Positions 27,559 through 36,929 of a stretch of DNA of 57,259 nt are shown piece by piece. The position numbers and the translations under genes are program-made. The notes beneath the pieces were generated by a model. It did no database searches, was not told the DNA's origin, and saw nothing but the letters and a program-made list of their open reading frames with translations. The DNA comes from an uncultured Granulosicoccaceae bacterium (GTDB taxonomy: Bacteria; Pseudomonadota; Gammaproteobacteria; Granulosicoccales; Granulosicoccaceae): assembly GCA_938035125.1 (NCBI GenBank), contig CALHNS010000074.1, forward strand, positions 1-57,259, written 5' to 3'. Position 1 is the stretch's first letter; every line of letters starts with the position of its first letter.

Positions 27559-29033
27559 GAAAGTAACAAGGCAAGACAAATAAGCACCGAAGCGATAACT
27601 GCGCCAATGACAGCAACGGGTTTGGTGAATTTTTCTGGCCCTGCTGGTTTTTTAGGTGCCATAAGCAATTGCGTCATAGGGTAAGACGCATAGATATCTG
27701 AATTACCTAAATCAGTTTTTGCTGCCGCTGATACATAAATTGCTGTAGCCACTTGATGCGTTCTTTCTAAGTCTTGCAGCGTAGCGGCGAGTCTTGCACT
27801 GCGATGTAAGCGTTCCTCTAGAGTGCTTGTCTGTTCGGTATAAGATTGAATTTCAGATGCTGTGGCTGAACGCTCAGCTGTGAGTGTAATGATGTGTTGA
27901 AAGATTTGGCTACGACTGCCTTCACCACTGATATACAAATCATTGAGTTTTTCGTGCGTTTTTATATCGGTTAATTTGGTCGCTCGATTTAGTAAGGCGT
28001 TGCGAGCAGAGTCCAGCCTTGCCGTTGCGTGTAGAACTTTGGGATGCTTTTTACCCCATACCGAACGGGCTTCATTAAGTTCCGTTTGCAATTCGGCCGA
28101 TTTCCCTACAAGGGTATTAAACAATGAATCGTTTTGTAACTTTAATGCGGCTGCAGCGTCGGATGGTGAAGTTTTTAACGCCTTTTGAAGTTCTTGGAGA
28201 TTGGCCGTCAATGCATTTAACTTTATTTCAGCCTCTGCTTTACGCTGCTTTAGTGTTTCGACATTAAGCACTAGATCATCAAACTGTTGCGTTGAAATAA
28301 TATTCGATTGCTGCTGAAATTCAAGCACATCGGCCTGCGCAACATCCACATTGTGGCGGTAATTCGACAACACCTGCTCATTGGCTGTTCGGCGTGTACT
28401 GAGTTCTTCGATTCTTAAATCTGATAACGTGCTTTCTAACGCCTTACGGTAATTCTCTGTTCGTTCATAAGCTGTGTTTGCATCGTTAGCGCTAAGAGAT
28501 ATTTCTAGAAGCGTCGTTTGATCGATCAATTTAATTCTGGGGCTACCAAATTCTTGCGAGGTTATTCCAGATGCTTTGGCTGCACGTTCAATAACCACAG
28601 GGCTCATGGCAATCGCTTTGTAATTGGTTTTTGGATCAACTTTAGCGCTTGAATAAGCCGAATTTACCGATGTCGTTGCTTGCCCAAGATCATCTAGGTT
28701 GATGCTTGATCCTGCACCAGCACCGGGAATGAGTAGGGTAAATTTACTGATGTACTTGTCGGGTGTTATCAATACAAAAGATATTGCGCCAGCCCAAATT
28801 AGCGTTAAATTTAATACCGCTGCCCAGAAATATCGTCGACGTTTCGAAAGTCCAAGTTTTTGCCAGATAGTTCGTTTGTTTACGTGATCGGTTTCTTTTT
28901 GATCATCGTTGGCTGCGATGTCATTAACCGATGCAGAGTCAAGCGTTTGGGGTTGGTCTAACTCCAAATGATCGATATTTTCAATTCTTGAGCTATGTGA
29001 TGGGCTATTCACGTTAGCTTTATAGCCCGCCAA
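27513..29033 (-). CDS. Wzz-like polysaccharide co-polymerase (PCP) protein, no kinase domain
   Basis: 506 residues. A cytoplasmic N-terminal tail (1-68) precedes TM1 (about 69-90), a long periplasmic region rich in coiled coil (about 215-440) and TM2 (about 472-493) followed by a short basic tail. This is the chain-length determinant layout. No Walker motif or Tyr-rich tail is present, so it is not a Wzc-type BY-kinase. It should set chain length together with the Wzy-like protein and contact the Wza-like exporter; its start overlaps that gene's end by 14 bp. Confidence 0.85.
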   Translation of the reverse strand: MAGYKANVNSPSHSSRIENIDHLELDQPQTLDSASVNDIAANDDQKETDHVNKRTIWQKLGLSKRRRYFWAAVLNLTLIWAGAISFVLITPDKYISKFTLLIPGAGAGSSINLDDLGQATTSVNSAYSSAKVDPKTNYKAIAMSPVVIERAAKASGITSQEFGSPRIKLIDQTTLLEISLSANDANTAYERTENYRKALESTLSDLRIEELSTRRTANEQVLSNYRHNVDVAQADVLEFQQQSNIISTQQFDDLVLNVETLKQRKAEAEIKLNALTANLQELQKALKTSPSDAAAALKLQNDSLFNTLVGKSAELQTELNEARSVWGKKHPKVLHATARLDSARNALLNRATKLTDIKTHEKLNDLYISGEGSRSQIFQHIITLTAERSATASEIQSYTEQTSTLEERLHRSARLAATLQDLERTHQVATAIYVSAAAKTDLGNSDIYASYPMTQLLMAPKKPAGPEKFTKPVAVIGAVIASVLICLALLLSWKRSELLRKLQKRS

Positions 29034-30792
29034 GGCTAAGCGCAGGTGTCAGAAATTCAAACAACGTGCGGGTCACGTCTCTGAAGTTGGTTACACCAGA
29101 ATCGTAGCAAGCAATACCATCATTAGGCATCAGAAACGGGTTGATATCATCTCTTTGTGGGTCACTTACCAATTGCTGTATGGAACGTTCGATCACTTCG
29201 GTTCGTTCGGTCATTGGGTTTTTACTGATGAGAATGGCGCGCCGAGAGGCATTAGTAAGTTGTGTGCCGCCTACGCAATTACTGGATACCAATCCTTGTA
29301 AAAAACGAGTGCCGTAAGGGATGCTAGTTGAATTTCCGTTAATCGCCGCTTGTGAATTGTTATCTGCAGGTATGCTTAAATTAGAGATAAAAATTCTTAT
29401 ACCAGGTGGGGTCACCTGGCTACGTTTCACCAGTTCGGGTTGAAAAAATCCCGTACTCGGCACCACAACCTGATCGCCTGCTGCCAATGCCACATCGGTT
29501 GTTAAGGTACCATCGAATAATCCTTGAAGATTGATGGTTTGTACATCACCGTTTCTGAATAATTTAACGTTCTCTAAATCTGCATCAGGTCGTACCCCAC
29601 CTGCGGAGCGCAACGCTGTGCTTAGTAAGCGGTCTCTGGCGTAATCCCCTGAAAGCTGGGTTTGTTTAAACTGGCGATGATCAGCTTTTTGTTGATTGAT
29701 GGTTACACGACCTGGATCGAACGTAGCCCCTGAAACCAGTATGTCTACTGGAGCCCACTCTTGTACGGTTGTGCTTACTTTCAACATACCCGGATTGAAT
29801 ATTTCTTCAGCAATTAATCGATCGTGAATATCTTGTTCTAACTGACGAGTATCTCGGCCTTGAGCTTGCACAAATCCTGCGAACGGAATTTCTAGCACGC
29901 CGCTCATGCTAACTTCGTAAACACCGCTTAATTCGTCGCCTTCAGGAATCGAGATTCGAACCCGGTCTCCAGCAGATAAAGGCGGCCTAGAAGTCGTTAG
30001 TGGTTGCAAAGACTGTTGAATTCGAAACTCTGTGCGCTCTAAAGATTCGAATGCGGTTTGTGTATTGGGCGTCGAGTGGGTTGTGTAGCACAGGGTTTTA
30101 ATAGCTGAGGCTTGTCGCGGCTTCGCTGGTTGATTCTCCTGCTTAACCACGGCTGAAATGCTTACGCGTCTGTTTTCTTGAATGTCTGATTTTTGATTGC
30201 TACTGAAAAGAGGTGAATTTTCACCAGATGCGACAACACGTATGCGTTTCTCAGGCACTATCGAAGTCATTATTTGAGCAATTTCCTCAGCTCGGCGCAT
30301 CGATAGTTCTTGGTTATAAGCTTTTGATCCTCTGTAATCCGCATGACCGTTCACCGTTATATGAAGCACTTCATCGTATTTTTGTAAGCGCTCAATAGCT
30401 TGCTTCAACCGATCTTTACCAGCGGATGAAACGGTACTTTTATCGGTAGGGAACAGAGCGGCAGAGTCGATATAAAGAGTATCTACGGGGTAGCGTTTTT
30501 CGTTATTCACAAAATAAAATGCTGGTAGGTCATTTTTTAGCTGTGAGCCGTTAATTTCTGAGCAGAACCCGTTTAGATCATCAGAGGCCCATTTATAGGC
30601 GTGGCTGAAACGCTTAATTTCTGCTTCTTTCTCCGGTGCATAGAAACTACGACGTTCATTTTGATAGTGAGAACCGTCAATGTCGTGGACATTCATCGCT
30701 CGACAACCCATCAACGTGCTAGCAAGCATCGCAAGTAATAGAGTAGTTCTTAATGCTGAAGCTCTAGGCATACCGATCGTCTTTGTATTCAA
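29020..30792 (-). CDS. OmpA-domain/Wza-type polysaccharide export fusion lipoprotein
   Basis: 590 residues. Lipoprotein signal with lipid-attachment Cys30 (LMGC); Arg at +2 predicts the outer membrane. Residues 105-215 form an OmpA C-terminal peptidoglycan-binding domain (VNGHADYRGSKAYNQELSMRRAEE). From about residue 270 a polysaccharide-export domain begins (LSAGDRVRISIPEGDE), followed by SLBB-type domains to about residue 440 and a C-terminal extension. Wza homologues normally lack an OmpA domain; here one polypeptide would both form the export channel and grip peptidoglycan. It is 9 bp after the STAS gene and overlaps the PCP gene. Confidence 0.88.
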   Translation of the reverse strand: MNTKTIGMPRASALRTTLLLAMLASTLMGCRAMNVHDIDGSHYQNERRSFYAPEKEAEIKRFSHAYKWASDDLNGFCSEINGSQLKNDLPAFYFVNNEKRYPVDTLYIDSAALFPTDKSTVSSAGKDRLKQAIERLQKYDEVLHITVNGHADYRGSKAYNQELSMRRAEEIAQIMTSIVPEKRIRVVASGENSPLFSSNQKSDIQENRRVSISAVVKQENQPAKPRQASAIKTLCYTTHSTPNTQTAFESLERTEFRIQQSLQPLTTSRPPLSAGDRVRISIPEGDELSGVYEVSMSGVLEIPFAGFVQAQGRDTRQLEQDIHDRLIAEEIFNPGMLKVSTTVQEWAPVDILVSGATFDPGRVTINQQKADHRQFKQTQLSGDYARDRLLSTALRSAGGVRPDADLENVKLFRNGDVQTINLQGLFDGTLTTDVALAAGDQVVVPSTGFFQPELVKRSQVTPPGIRIFISNLSIPADNNSQAAINGNSTSIPYGTRFLQGLVSSNCVGGTQLTNASRRAILISKNPMTERTEVIERSIQQLVSDPQRDDINPFLMPNDGIACYDSGVTNFRDVTRTLFEFLTPALSLGGL

Positions 30793-30801
30793 TTAACTAA
30801 G

Positions 30802-31140
30802 TTATTGAAATGCGCGAATCAGACTGTCTTGGTCTTCAAAAATATCGATAATTTCGTTTAAACGCGTAAGTTCTAACAGAGCCATTATGCGTGAGTTAAC
30901 GTTCATCAATACCATGTCACCACCATCGCGTCTGGCGAATTTCAAAGTGGAAATCAGCACGGAAAGGCCACTGGAATCAACGAAGTCAAGTTCAGCCATA
31001 TCGATAGAAATGTTTTTGCCACCGGTTTCTAAGATGCGGTGTAGTTCATCTGACACAGAGCCTGCGTCGGCAGCACTTAAACGACCGTGAAAACCAACAA
31101 TATCGATGCCGCACTCAACGGAATGACTAAGTGTAATCAT
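30802..31140 (-). CDS. STAS-domain anti-sigma-factor-antagonist-like protein
   Basis: 112 residues, a single STAS domain. The phosphorylation loop reads VDSSGLSVLIS with Ser56 in the position of SpoIIAA Ser58, so it can be the substrate of an RsbW-type kinase and a PP2C phosphatase. Both enzymes are encoded at the other end of the EPS locus (38342 and 38830). It is the first gene of the minus-arm operon (9 bp before the export lipoprotein), a clear ribosome site (aggaa) precedes ATG 31140, and 620 bp of non-coding DNA lies upstream. Comparable in position and type to SypA of Vibrio fischeri. No sigma factor gene is nearby. Confidence 0.92.
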   Translation of the reverse strand: MITLSHSVECGIDIVGFHGRLSAADAGSVSDELHRILETGGKNISIDMAELDFVDSSGLSVLISTLKFARRDGGDMVLMNVNSRIMALLELTRLNEIIDIFEDQDSLIRAFQ

Positions 31141-31764
31141 AATGATGGGTTCCTATTGTTAGTGAATAAACAACGTTGTGAACATTGGTGAGTCGGTTTA
31201 TTCAGTTGATAAAGGGCTAGGATTGCTTTGATTTAGATATCATCTAAACAATGATACTCAAAGTAACCTGAAGACCTTGTCTTTTGAAAATATCGACCGC
31301 TAGTACGGATAGCGACTGACGGAGGTTCCATCTTGAACCGATGTTTACCTTTAAGTATTAAACGACAATGAGCAACTGGGATGTGTATCGCAACACGCAG
31401 CCTATTCTGAGAGTTTGTGATCTGGGTGATTAAATACGCTCTCTGGCATTGCCGTTATAGATCCTACTTTCCAAATAAATATTAAGCCCGATCACATAAG
31501 TCCATTTATATAAGACCTGCAGACTAAGCATTTCGAAAAAAATGCAATGGAATTCCTAATGTTTACCGAGGTTGTTTATTGATGTGGATACGAGCTTATT
31601 GTTTAAATTGCTTCTTTCCCTAGTATGCATAGCGTTAACTGTGCTGTAACAGCCATCATTTAAAATAAAAATAATATTTGGTTGAGTGAGCGCTCAAGCA
31701 GTGGTGTATTGCATGAGTTATTTTCAAGGATTGATGTATCGCGTAAGGAATAGTCAAGCACATA
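31141..31764. other. Long divergent control region of the EPS locus
   Basis: 624 bp without a convincing gene between the STAS operon (minus) and the wzx operon (plus). It holds a perfect inverted repeat at 31232-31248, a shorter dyad ggttc-n6-gaacc at 31324-31339, and a weak plus-strand promoter candidate TTGTTT (31599-31604)/TAGTAT (31621-31626, 16-bp spacer). The DNA is AT-rich. Its length suggests several regulator sites. Confidence 0.55.
31232..31248. promoter_or_regulatory. Candidate operator: tttagat-atc-atctaaa inverted repeat
   Basis: Perfect 7-bp half sites with a 3-bp centre, about 92 bp upstream of the STAS start codon. The symmetry suits a dimeric regulator, whose identity is unknown. 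Confidence 0.5.
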
Positions 31765-33042
31765 ATGAGATTTGAAATACCAACTTTAGCCATTTCGACA
31801 CTTTGGGTCGGCGGCTCCCAACTTGCCATGCGGTTGGGTCGAATTTTGACGACGATCGTTGTAGCCCGAATGATTGCGCCGGAGCTACTTGGTGTTGTTG
31901 CCATCGCATTAGCGGCGAATGAATTAGCCCATGTGATAGCGAAAAATGCCACTAATGGCCGGATAATTCGTGCAGATGATGACGAACTATCTGATATTTG
32001 TAATACCGCATATTATGTGAATTGGTTGGTTGGAATAGCGTTATTTTTTCTGCAAGTTGTTATCGGCTGGGGATTGTCGTTGGTTTACAGCAATCCAACA
32101 CTTCTGCACTTGGTAGCCGTGCTGAGTTTTAGCTATTTGTTGCTACCGATTGCCCAAGTGCATTCAGCCGTAAATTTGCGAAATGAAAAAATTGGTTTAA
32201 TTTCTAAGACCGAAATACAACAAACCTTTCTTGATTCTGCCTTGACTGTGTTGATGGTTTTTGCAGGTTTTGGTGTGTGGTCATTGGTTCTTCCGAAGTT
32301 ATTGGTGGTGCCTTTGTGGATAAAAGCACACTTAGATGCCAGTCATTGGAAAACCCCTAAGAAAATCACTTTGTACAAGTTGAATGAACATTGGGTTTTT
32401 AATAGTCGAGTTATGGGGGTAGAGCTACTGGGTGTTGTTCGACAGAATATCGACTACATACTGATCGGGTACTTCCTGGGTATGCAAGCGCTAGGTATAT
32501 ATTATTTTGCATTTAACGCTGGGCTTGGCATAACTCGAGGTTTTATATTGTCATTGAATAATGCGTTTTACCCTCATTTGTGTGCGGTGAAAAGTGACCA
32601 TCTTAAGCTGCACAGCGGTTTTGTAAAAGGCTTGCGGTACATGCTCTTGTTGTTGGTGCCGGTTTTAGGGCTTCAAGCTATTTTTGCAAACCAATATGTG
32701 CCCATTCTCTATGGTGAACAATGGAATGAATTTGATGCAGCTCAGTTGGTTGCGTTGTTGTGTTTAACCGGTTTTCCTCTGTTAATTATGGAGGCAACCA
32801 CTCAATACTTACGAGCACAGGGGCGATCGGGTAACGATTTATGGTGGCATACGATATTCACTTTGTTTTTCACATTAGCCATTTTAATCGGTGTGAATTT
32901 CGATTTACTTGGGGTAACCCTATCTGTTTTGATCGTTCAATTTATCGCAGCCCTTGTTCGGTTATTACACATTACGAAGTCTTCAAACAATACTTTTAAC
33001 AACAAAGTGATTGAGCCAGCTGGGGGAATAAGAAATGAATAA
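31765..33042 (+). CDS. Wzx-type polysaccharide flippase
   Basis: 425 residues with about twelve hydrophobic segments and the start RFEIPTLAISTLWVGGSQLAM followed by VARMIAPELLGVVAIA, typical of the polysaccharide-synthesis (MOP/MATE-like) flippase family. It should translocate the undecaprenyl-linked repeat unit across the inner membrane. First gene of the plus arm; the downstream glycosyltransferase start overlaps its stop by 8 bp. Codon use and base composition are more AT-rich than the housekeeping genes around the locus. Confidence 0.87.
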   Translation: MRFEIPTLAISTLWVGGSQLAMRLGRILTTIVVARMIAPELLGVVAIALAANELAHVIAKNATNGRIIRADDDELSDICNTAYYVNWLVGIALFFLQVVIGWGLSLVYSNPTLLHLVAVLSFSYLLLPIAQVHSAVNLRNEKIGLISKTEIQQTFLDSALTVLMVFAGFGVWSLVLPKLLVVPLWIKAHLDASHWKTPKKITLYKLNEHWVFNSRVMGVELLGVVRQNIDYILIGYFLGMQALGIYYFAFNAGLGITRGFILSLNNAFYPHLCAVKSDHLKLHSGFVKGLRYMLLLLVPVLGLQAIFANQYVPILYGEQWNEFDAAQLVALLCLTGFPLLIMEATTQYLRAQGRSGNDLWWHTIFTLFFTLAILIGVNFDLLGVTLSVLIVQFIAALVRLLHITKSSNNTFNNKVIEPAGGIRNE

Positions 33043-34102
33043 AGTTAGCGTCATTATGCCGGTGTACGGCGTAGAGAAATACGTTGAAACAGCTATTCAA
33101 TCGGTTCTAAAACAAAGCTTCTCCGATTTTGAATTCTTGATCATTGATGATTGTTCCCCTGATCGTAGTGTAGATATTTGTCGAAAATTTGATGATTCAC
33201 GTATCCGTATCATTGAACACACTGAAAATCGAGGGCTAGCCGGCGCAAGAAATACTGGAATTAGACAGGCCAAAGGTGAGTATTTGGCTTTTCTTGATTC
33301 AGATGATGCATGGCATCCGGAGAAACTACATAAACACGTAAGTCATCTAGAGATGAATCCAGCAATTGGATTGAGTTTCTCGCGTTCTGAATTTATGGAT
33401 GAAAACGGCAAACGTTTGTCTCATTGTCAAATGCCAAAATTGGACTTTGCGCCAGCGGAGCATCTGTTATGTCGAAACCCTATTGGTAACGGCTCTGCGC
33501 CAGTCGTGCGCCGTGAAGTTTTTGAAGATATTGGATTTGAATCTAATCAAGGCCATTCAGACCCGATCAGTTATTTTGACGAATCGCTTCGACAATCTGA
33601 GGATATAGAATGTTGGATTCGCATTCGGTTGCAAACGAATTGGCGTATTGAAGGATTGTCTGATCCGCTTACGTTATACCGATTAAACGCAGGTGGATTG
33701 TCAGCCAATATTCCCAAGCAGCTAGAGACGTGGCAACGCGTAATCGAAAAAACTCGAACTTACGCACCCGAACTCATTGCCAAACACGGACAACGTGCAA
33801 AGGCGTATCAATTACGTTATTTAGCTCGGCAGGCAATTCGACTGGGCGATGGGAAAATGGCAGTGAGCATGTTCCATCAATCTCTTGCTTGTGACGCAGG
33901 GATACTCTTTACTGAGCCTTCTCGTACCGTATCCACGGGTTTGGCAGCGTATTTACAACGATTACTACCAAAGACAATATTTAAAGCATTAATGCCTTTA
34001 GGAATAGCGGCGACAGGGTTCATTCAAAAATTGCGAATTTGGATGAGTGAAATATTTAATAAGCAACAAAAGTCGTTGGAGTCAGTGGAGGCATCAAGAT
34101 GA
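33035..34102 (+). CDS. Family 2 glycosyltransferase
   Basis: 355 residues. GT-A fold start VSVIMPVYGVEKYVETAIQS, the nucleotide-binding DD in IIDDCSPD, and the metal-binding FLDSDDAWH at about residues 87-95; the catalytic region includes SEDIECWIR. It transfers a sugar onto the growing lipid-linked repeat in the cytoplasm. The C-terminal 100 residues contain a basic amphipathic part that may touch the membrane. It overlaps wzx upstream and the sulfotransferase downstream (ATGA). Confidence 0.9.
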   Translation: MNKVSVIMPVYGVEKYVETAIQSVLKQSFSDFEFLIIDDCSPDRSVDICRKFDDSRIRIIEHTENRGLAGARNTGIRQAKGEYLAFLDSDDAWHPEKLHKHVSHLEMNPAIGLSFSRSEFMDENGKRLSHCQMPKLDFAPAEHLLCRNPIGNGSAPVVRREVFEDIGFESNQGHSDPISYFDESLRQSEDIECWIRIRLQTNWRIEGLSDPLTLYRLNAGGLSANIPKQLETWQRVIEKTRTYAPELIAKHGQRAKAYQLRYLARQAIRLGDGKMAVSMFHQSLACDAGILFTEPSRTVSTGLAAYLQRLLPKTIFKALMPLGIAATGFIQKLRIWMSEIFNKQQKSLESVEASR

Positions 34103-35004
34103 ACTCTACTGCATCTTCGATTAATAATTCGTTAGGTTCATCTGATGAGGATTCGGCCGCTCCTGTCTTTTTAGTGGGCCCTCCTAGAAGTGGCACCACC
34201 TGGTTGCAAGGCATGCTGGCTAATCATCCCGATATTGGCACGGCTCAAGAGTCTCATTTGTTTAATCAATTTTTGCAACCCATGATGGATCAATGGGATG
34301 CGATGGTGAATTTTGATGATGGGCGAGGGGGAATAGGATTACCGGCCTATCAAACCCATGCAGAATTTCTGCAGATGGTTAGATCAATTGCTTTGGACGT
34401 GTACCGCAGCGTACCTGAATACCATTCCAATACGCTGTTTCTTGATAAAACTCCTGATCATATTCGTTGTATTAAAACCATATGGAAAGTATTTCCTGAT
34501 GCAAAAATTATTGTTTTATTGCGAAATCCTGAGGATGTTATCGAATCGTTGATGAATGCAAGTAAAAGTTGGGGGAAAAATTGGGCGCCTAGTTCAATTA
34601 TTTCAGCCATTAGAACTTATCAATATTTTTTCAAAGTAGAGGGAACCAATGAGCTCATTCTCAATGACCCAAGACTGTGCATGGTGCGATATGAGCAAAT
34701 GAAAGATAACCCGGTTGTTGCTTTAGGAAAAATATTAGAGTATTTGCACATTCCAGCGGATGAGCAAGTATTGCAACGTATGTCTTCATCGCCTCATCAG
34801 CTTAAAAAATACGGAGAATTTGGGAATCAAACCGGTAACGTTGTGATTGAGCCCGATACATTTGCTCGTAAGAAAAAGGGGCAGCTTAACTGGATTCAAA
34901 AACGCATTATATCCACGATGCTTGCACAACATATGCGTGACTATAATCATACCAAACCGACTCCTACACAACCTAATTTAAAATATGTGAAGGTGAATTC
35001 GTGA
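34099..35004 (+). CDS. PAPS-dependent sulfotransferase
   Basis: 301 residues. The 5'-phosphosulfate loop PPRSGTTWLQ is at about residues 31-40, the catalytic His/Glu region follows (QESHLF), and the 3'-phosphate-binding block includes LLRNPEDVIESLMNASKSWG with the expected Arg and Ser. Sulfotransferases inside an EPS operon normally add sulfate to the polysaccharide, so the product is probably sulfated, common in marine bacteria. It overlaps both neighbours by 4 bp, indicating tight coupling. The acceptor sugar is unknown. Confidence 0.9.
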   Translation: MNSTASSINNSLGSSDEDSAAPVFLVGPPRSGTTWLQGMLANHPDIGTAQESHLFNQFLQPMMDQWDAMVNFDDGRGGIGLPAYQTHAEFLQMVRSIALDVYRSVPEYHSNTLFLDKTPDHIRCIKTIWKVFPDAKIIVLLRNPEDVIESLMNASKSWGKNWAPSSIISAIRTYQYFFKVEGTNELILNDPRLCMVRYEQMKDNPVVALGKILEYLHIPADEQVLQRMSSSPHQLKKYGEFGNQTGNVVIEPDTFARKKKGQLNWIQKRIISTMLAQHMRDYNHTKPTPTQPNLKYVKVNS

Positions 35005-36917
35005 GAGCAGAACCGTCAGGGCCTACTTTCGATCGACTCCTAGCCGTTGTGCTGCTTCTGTTCCTATCGCCATTTCTGATAGTTCGATCGGTGGTGGCAT
35101 TCGTTAAAACAGGAGCTGTTTTAGAAAGACAACAGGTGAATACCGCAAGTGGCTCCATAGAGATATATAAACTATCAGGTTTTTTTATAGGTAGAAACCT
35201 TGGGGTTCTATTTAATGTGGCAAGAGGAGACATTGTATTAGTGGGTGATGGTCTTCTTTTAGAAAATATGATTGCACATCAAAGAAAGGTATCAAGCCTG
35301 CCACCTAATAAAGATGACAGCAAACCGTGTTTAATAAATCTTGAAAAAGTTCAAAGAATTAGCGGTACCGAATATGAAAAAACAACGGATAAAAAATTAA
35401 CCATTGGCAATAAGGTCAGTGTGTTGTTGCGTTTTGTTTTAATAAAACTCATTGTTCCAAAGCGAAGTTACACTCGCCCGGATCAGTTTTCAGTGTTAAA
35501 CGTGCCAATAGATAATGTCTCATTAGATGAGGCCGTAAATTCAGTTATTGATAGTATAAAAAGCAAAACTAAAAGTCGGATGGCTTTTGTTAACGCTGAC
35601 TGTTTAAATATTGCCTATAAGAACTCTCAATACTTAAATGCGTTGCATAAGAACACTAAAGTATTTGCCGATGGTGTAGGTTTGCAAATCGGTGCACAGA
35701 TATTAGGGGTTGAATTAAACGCTAATGTAAATGGCACTGATATGTTGCCGCGCTTATGTGAGCGTTGTATAGAGTGCGGTTCTTCAATCTATCTGCTGGG
35801 TGGAAAGCCAGGAGTGGCGGAGGAAGCATCCGAGACGTTAATGGCTGCACACCCAGGGCTTAAAATTGCTGGTATGCAGCACGGGTATTTCCCCAAAGAA
35901 TCAACGAATGATGTCATAGAGAAAATAAACCAAAGTGGCGCTGATATTGTGTTGGTGGCATTCGGTGCGCCCATGCAGGAGCTTTGGATAGAGCAGTATG
36001 CAGATCAACTAACAACCTTTGCGCTCATCGGTGTAGGCGGATTGTTGGACTTTCAAACCAAAAGAATCTCACGATCCCCGAAATGGGTTCAAGACATTGG
36101 GATGGAATGGGTGTGGCGCTTAAAGCAAGAACCGGTAAGGCTTTGGAAGCGGTATGTGATTGGCAACCCCTTGTTTTTGTATCGGGTTCGAAAACAAGCA
36201 AAGAGTGATCATAACTGTGTGAACTATAAGCGGTTCAGTAATCCTCATAGAGAAATAAAGCAGCACAACAAACGATATATACGGCAGCAGTATATTTGGT
36301 TGTTTAAATTTCAATTATCGAAAATTGGCAAACGAGTGGTAGATTTCGTCGGTTCTGGTTCGGCATTGCTACTGTTTTCGCCACTGTTACTAATTGTGGC
36401 CTTGCTAATAAAACTAGAATCGCCAGGCTCTGTGTTGTTCCGCCAAAAAAGAGTAGGTCGTTACGGTCAAACGTTTGAGATGTTGAAATTTCGATCAATG
36501 AGAATGGATGCTGAAAAATTAAAGACTGACTTGTTGAATACCAATGAAGTTGATGGTGGCGTTATTTTTAAAATGAAACAAGATCCGAGAATTACACGCG
36601 TTGGTAAATATTTACGGAAATATTCTATTGATGAATTACCCCAACTGATCAATGTATTGCGTGGGGACATGTCGTTAGTGGGGCCGCGCCCCTCGCTAAC
36701 AAGTGAAGTCGATTTGTACACCGGCCGTGATCGGCGCCGATTAGAAGTGGTACCTGGGATAACGGGTCTTTGGCAAGTTTCAGGACGATCCGACACCACT
36801 TTCGAGCAGCAAGTGGATTTGGATATCGATTATTTAGAGTCACGCGGAATTATTAATGATGTGTTGATTTTGGTTAGAACTGTACCGGCCGTTTTGTCAG
36901 GTCGGGGGGCATATTGA
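35001..36917 (+). CDS. Fusion: degenerate sugar transferase / WecG-TagA glycosyltransferase / polyprenyl-phosphate sugar-1-phosphate transferase
   Basis: 638 residues in three parts. Residues 1-95 align with a bacterial sugar transferase but have lost its catalytic middle (DRLLAVVLLLFLSPF membrane hairpin; LFNVARGDIVLVGDG in place of LINVLRGDMSLVGPRP). Residues 165-400 are WecG/TagA/CpsF: FADGVGL, NGTDM, GAPMQELW, EWVWRLKQEPVRLWKRY. Residues 430-638 are a full WcaJ/PglC-type initiating transferase with FRQKRVGRYG, MLKFRSMRMDAE, DELPQL and GLWQVSGRS. The protein could attach the first sugar phosphate to undecaprenyl phosphate and add the second sugar. Confidence 0.9.
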   Translation: MRAEPSGPTFDRLLAVVLLLFLSPFLIVRSVVAFVKTGAVLERQQVNTASGSIEIYKLSGFFIGRNLGVLFNVARGDIVLVGDGLLLENMIAHQRKVSSLPPNKDDSKPCLINLEKVQRISGTEYEKTTDKKLTIGNKVSVLLRFVLIKLIVPKRSYTRPDQFSVLNVPIDNVSLDEAVNSVIDSIKSKTKSRMAFVNADCLNIAYKNSQYLNALHKNTKVFADGVGLQIGAQILGVELNANVNGTDMLPRLCERCIECGSSIYLLGGKPGVAEEASETLMAAHPGLKIAGMQHGYFPKESTNDVIEKINQSGADIVLVAFGAPMQELWIEQYADQLTTFALIGVGGLLDFQTKRISRSPKWVQDIGMEWVWRLKQEPVRLWKRYVIGNPLFLYRVRKQAKSDHNCVNYKRFSNPHREIKQHNKRYIRQQYIWLFKFQLSKIGKRVVDFVGSGSALLLFSPLLLIVALLIKLESPGSVLFRQKRVGRYGQTFEMLKFRSMRMDAEKLKTDLLNTNEVDGGVIFKMKQDPRITRVGKYLRKYSIDELPQLINVLRGDMSLVGPRPSLTSEVDLYTGRDRRRLEVVPGITGLWQVSGRSDTTFEQQVDLDIDYLESRGIINDVLILVRTVPAVLSGRGAY

Positions 36918-36929
36918 ATCGAGGTTCTT

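Noticed and set aside
31333..31371. Possible 12-codon leader peptide (TTG start after ggagg) in the EPS control region
   Set aside because: The ribosome-site-like ggagg is suggestive, but the peptide is short, has no regulatory codon run and no attenuator hairpin follows.
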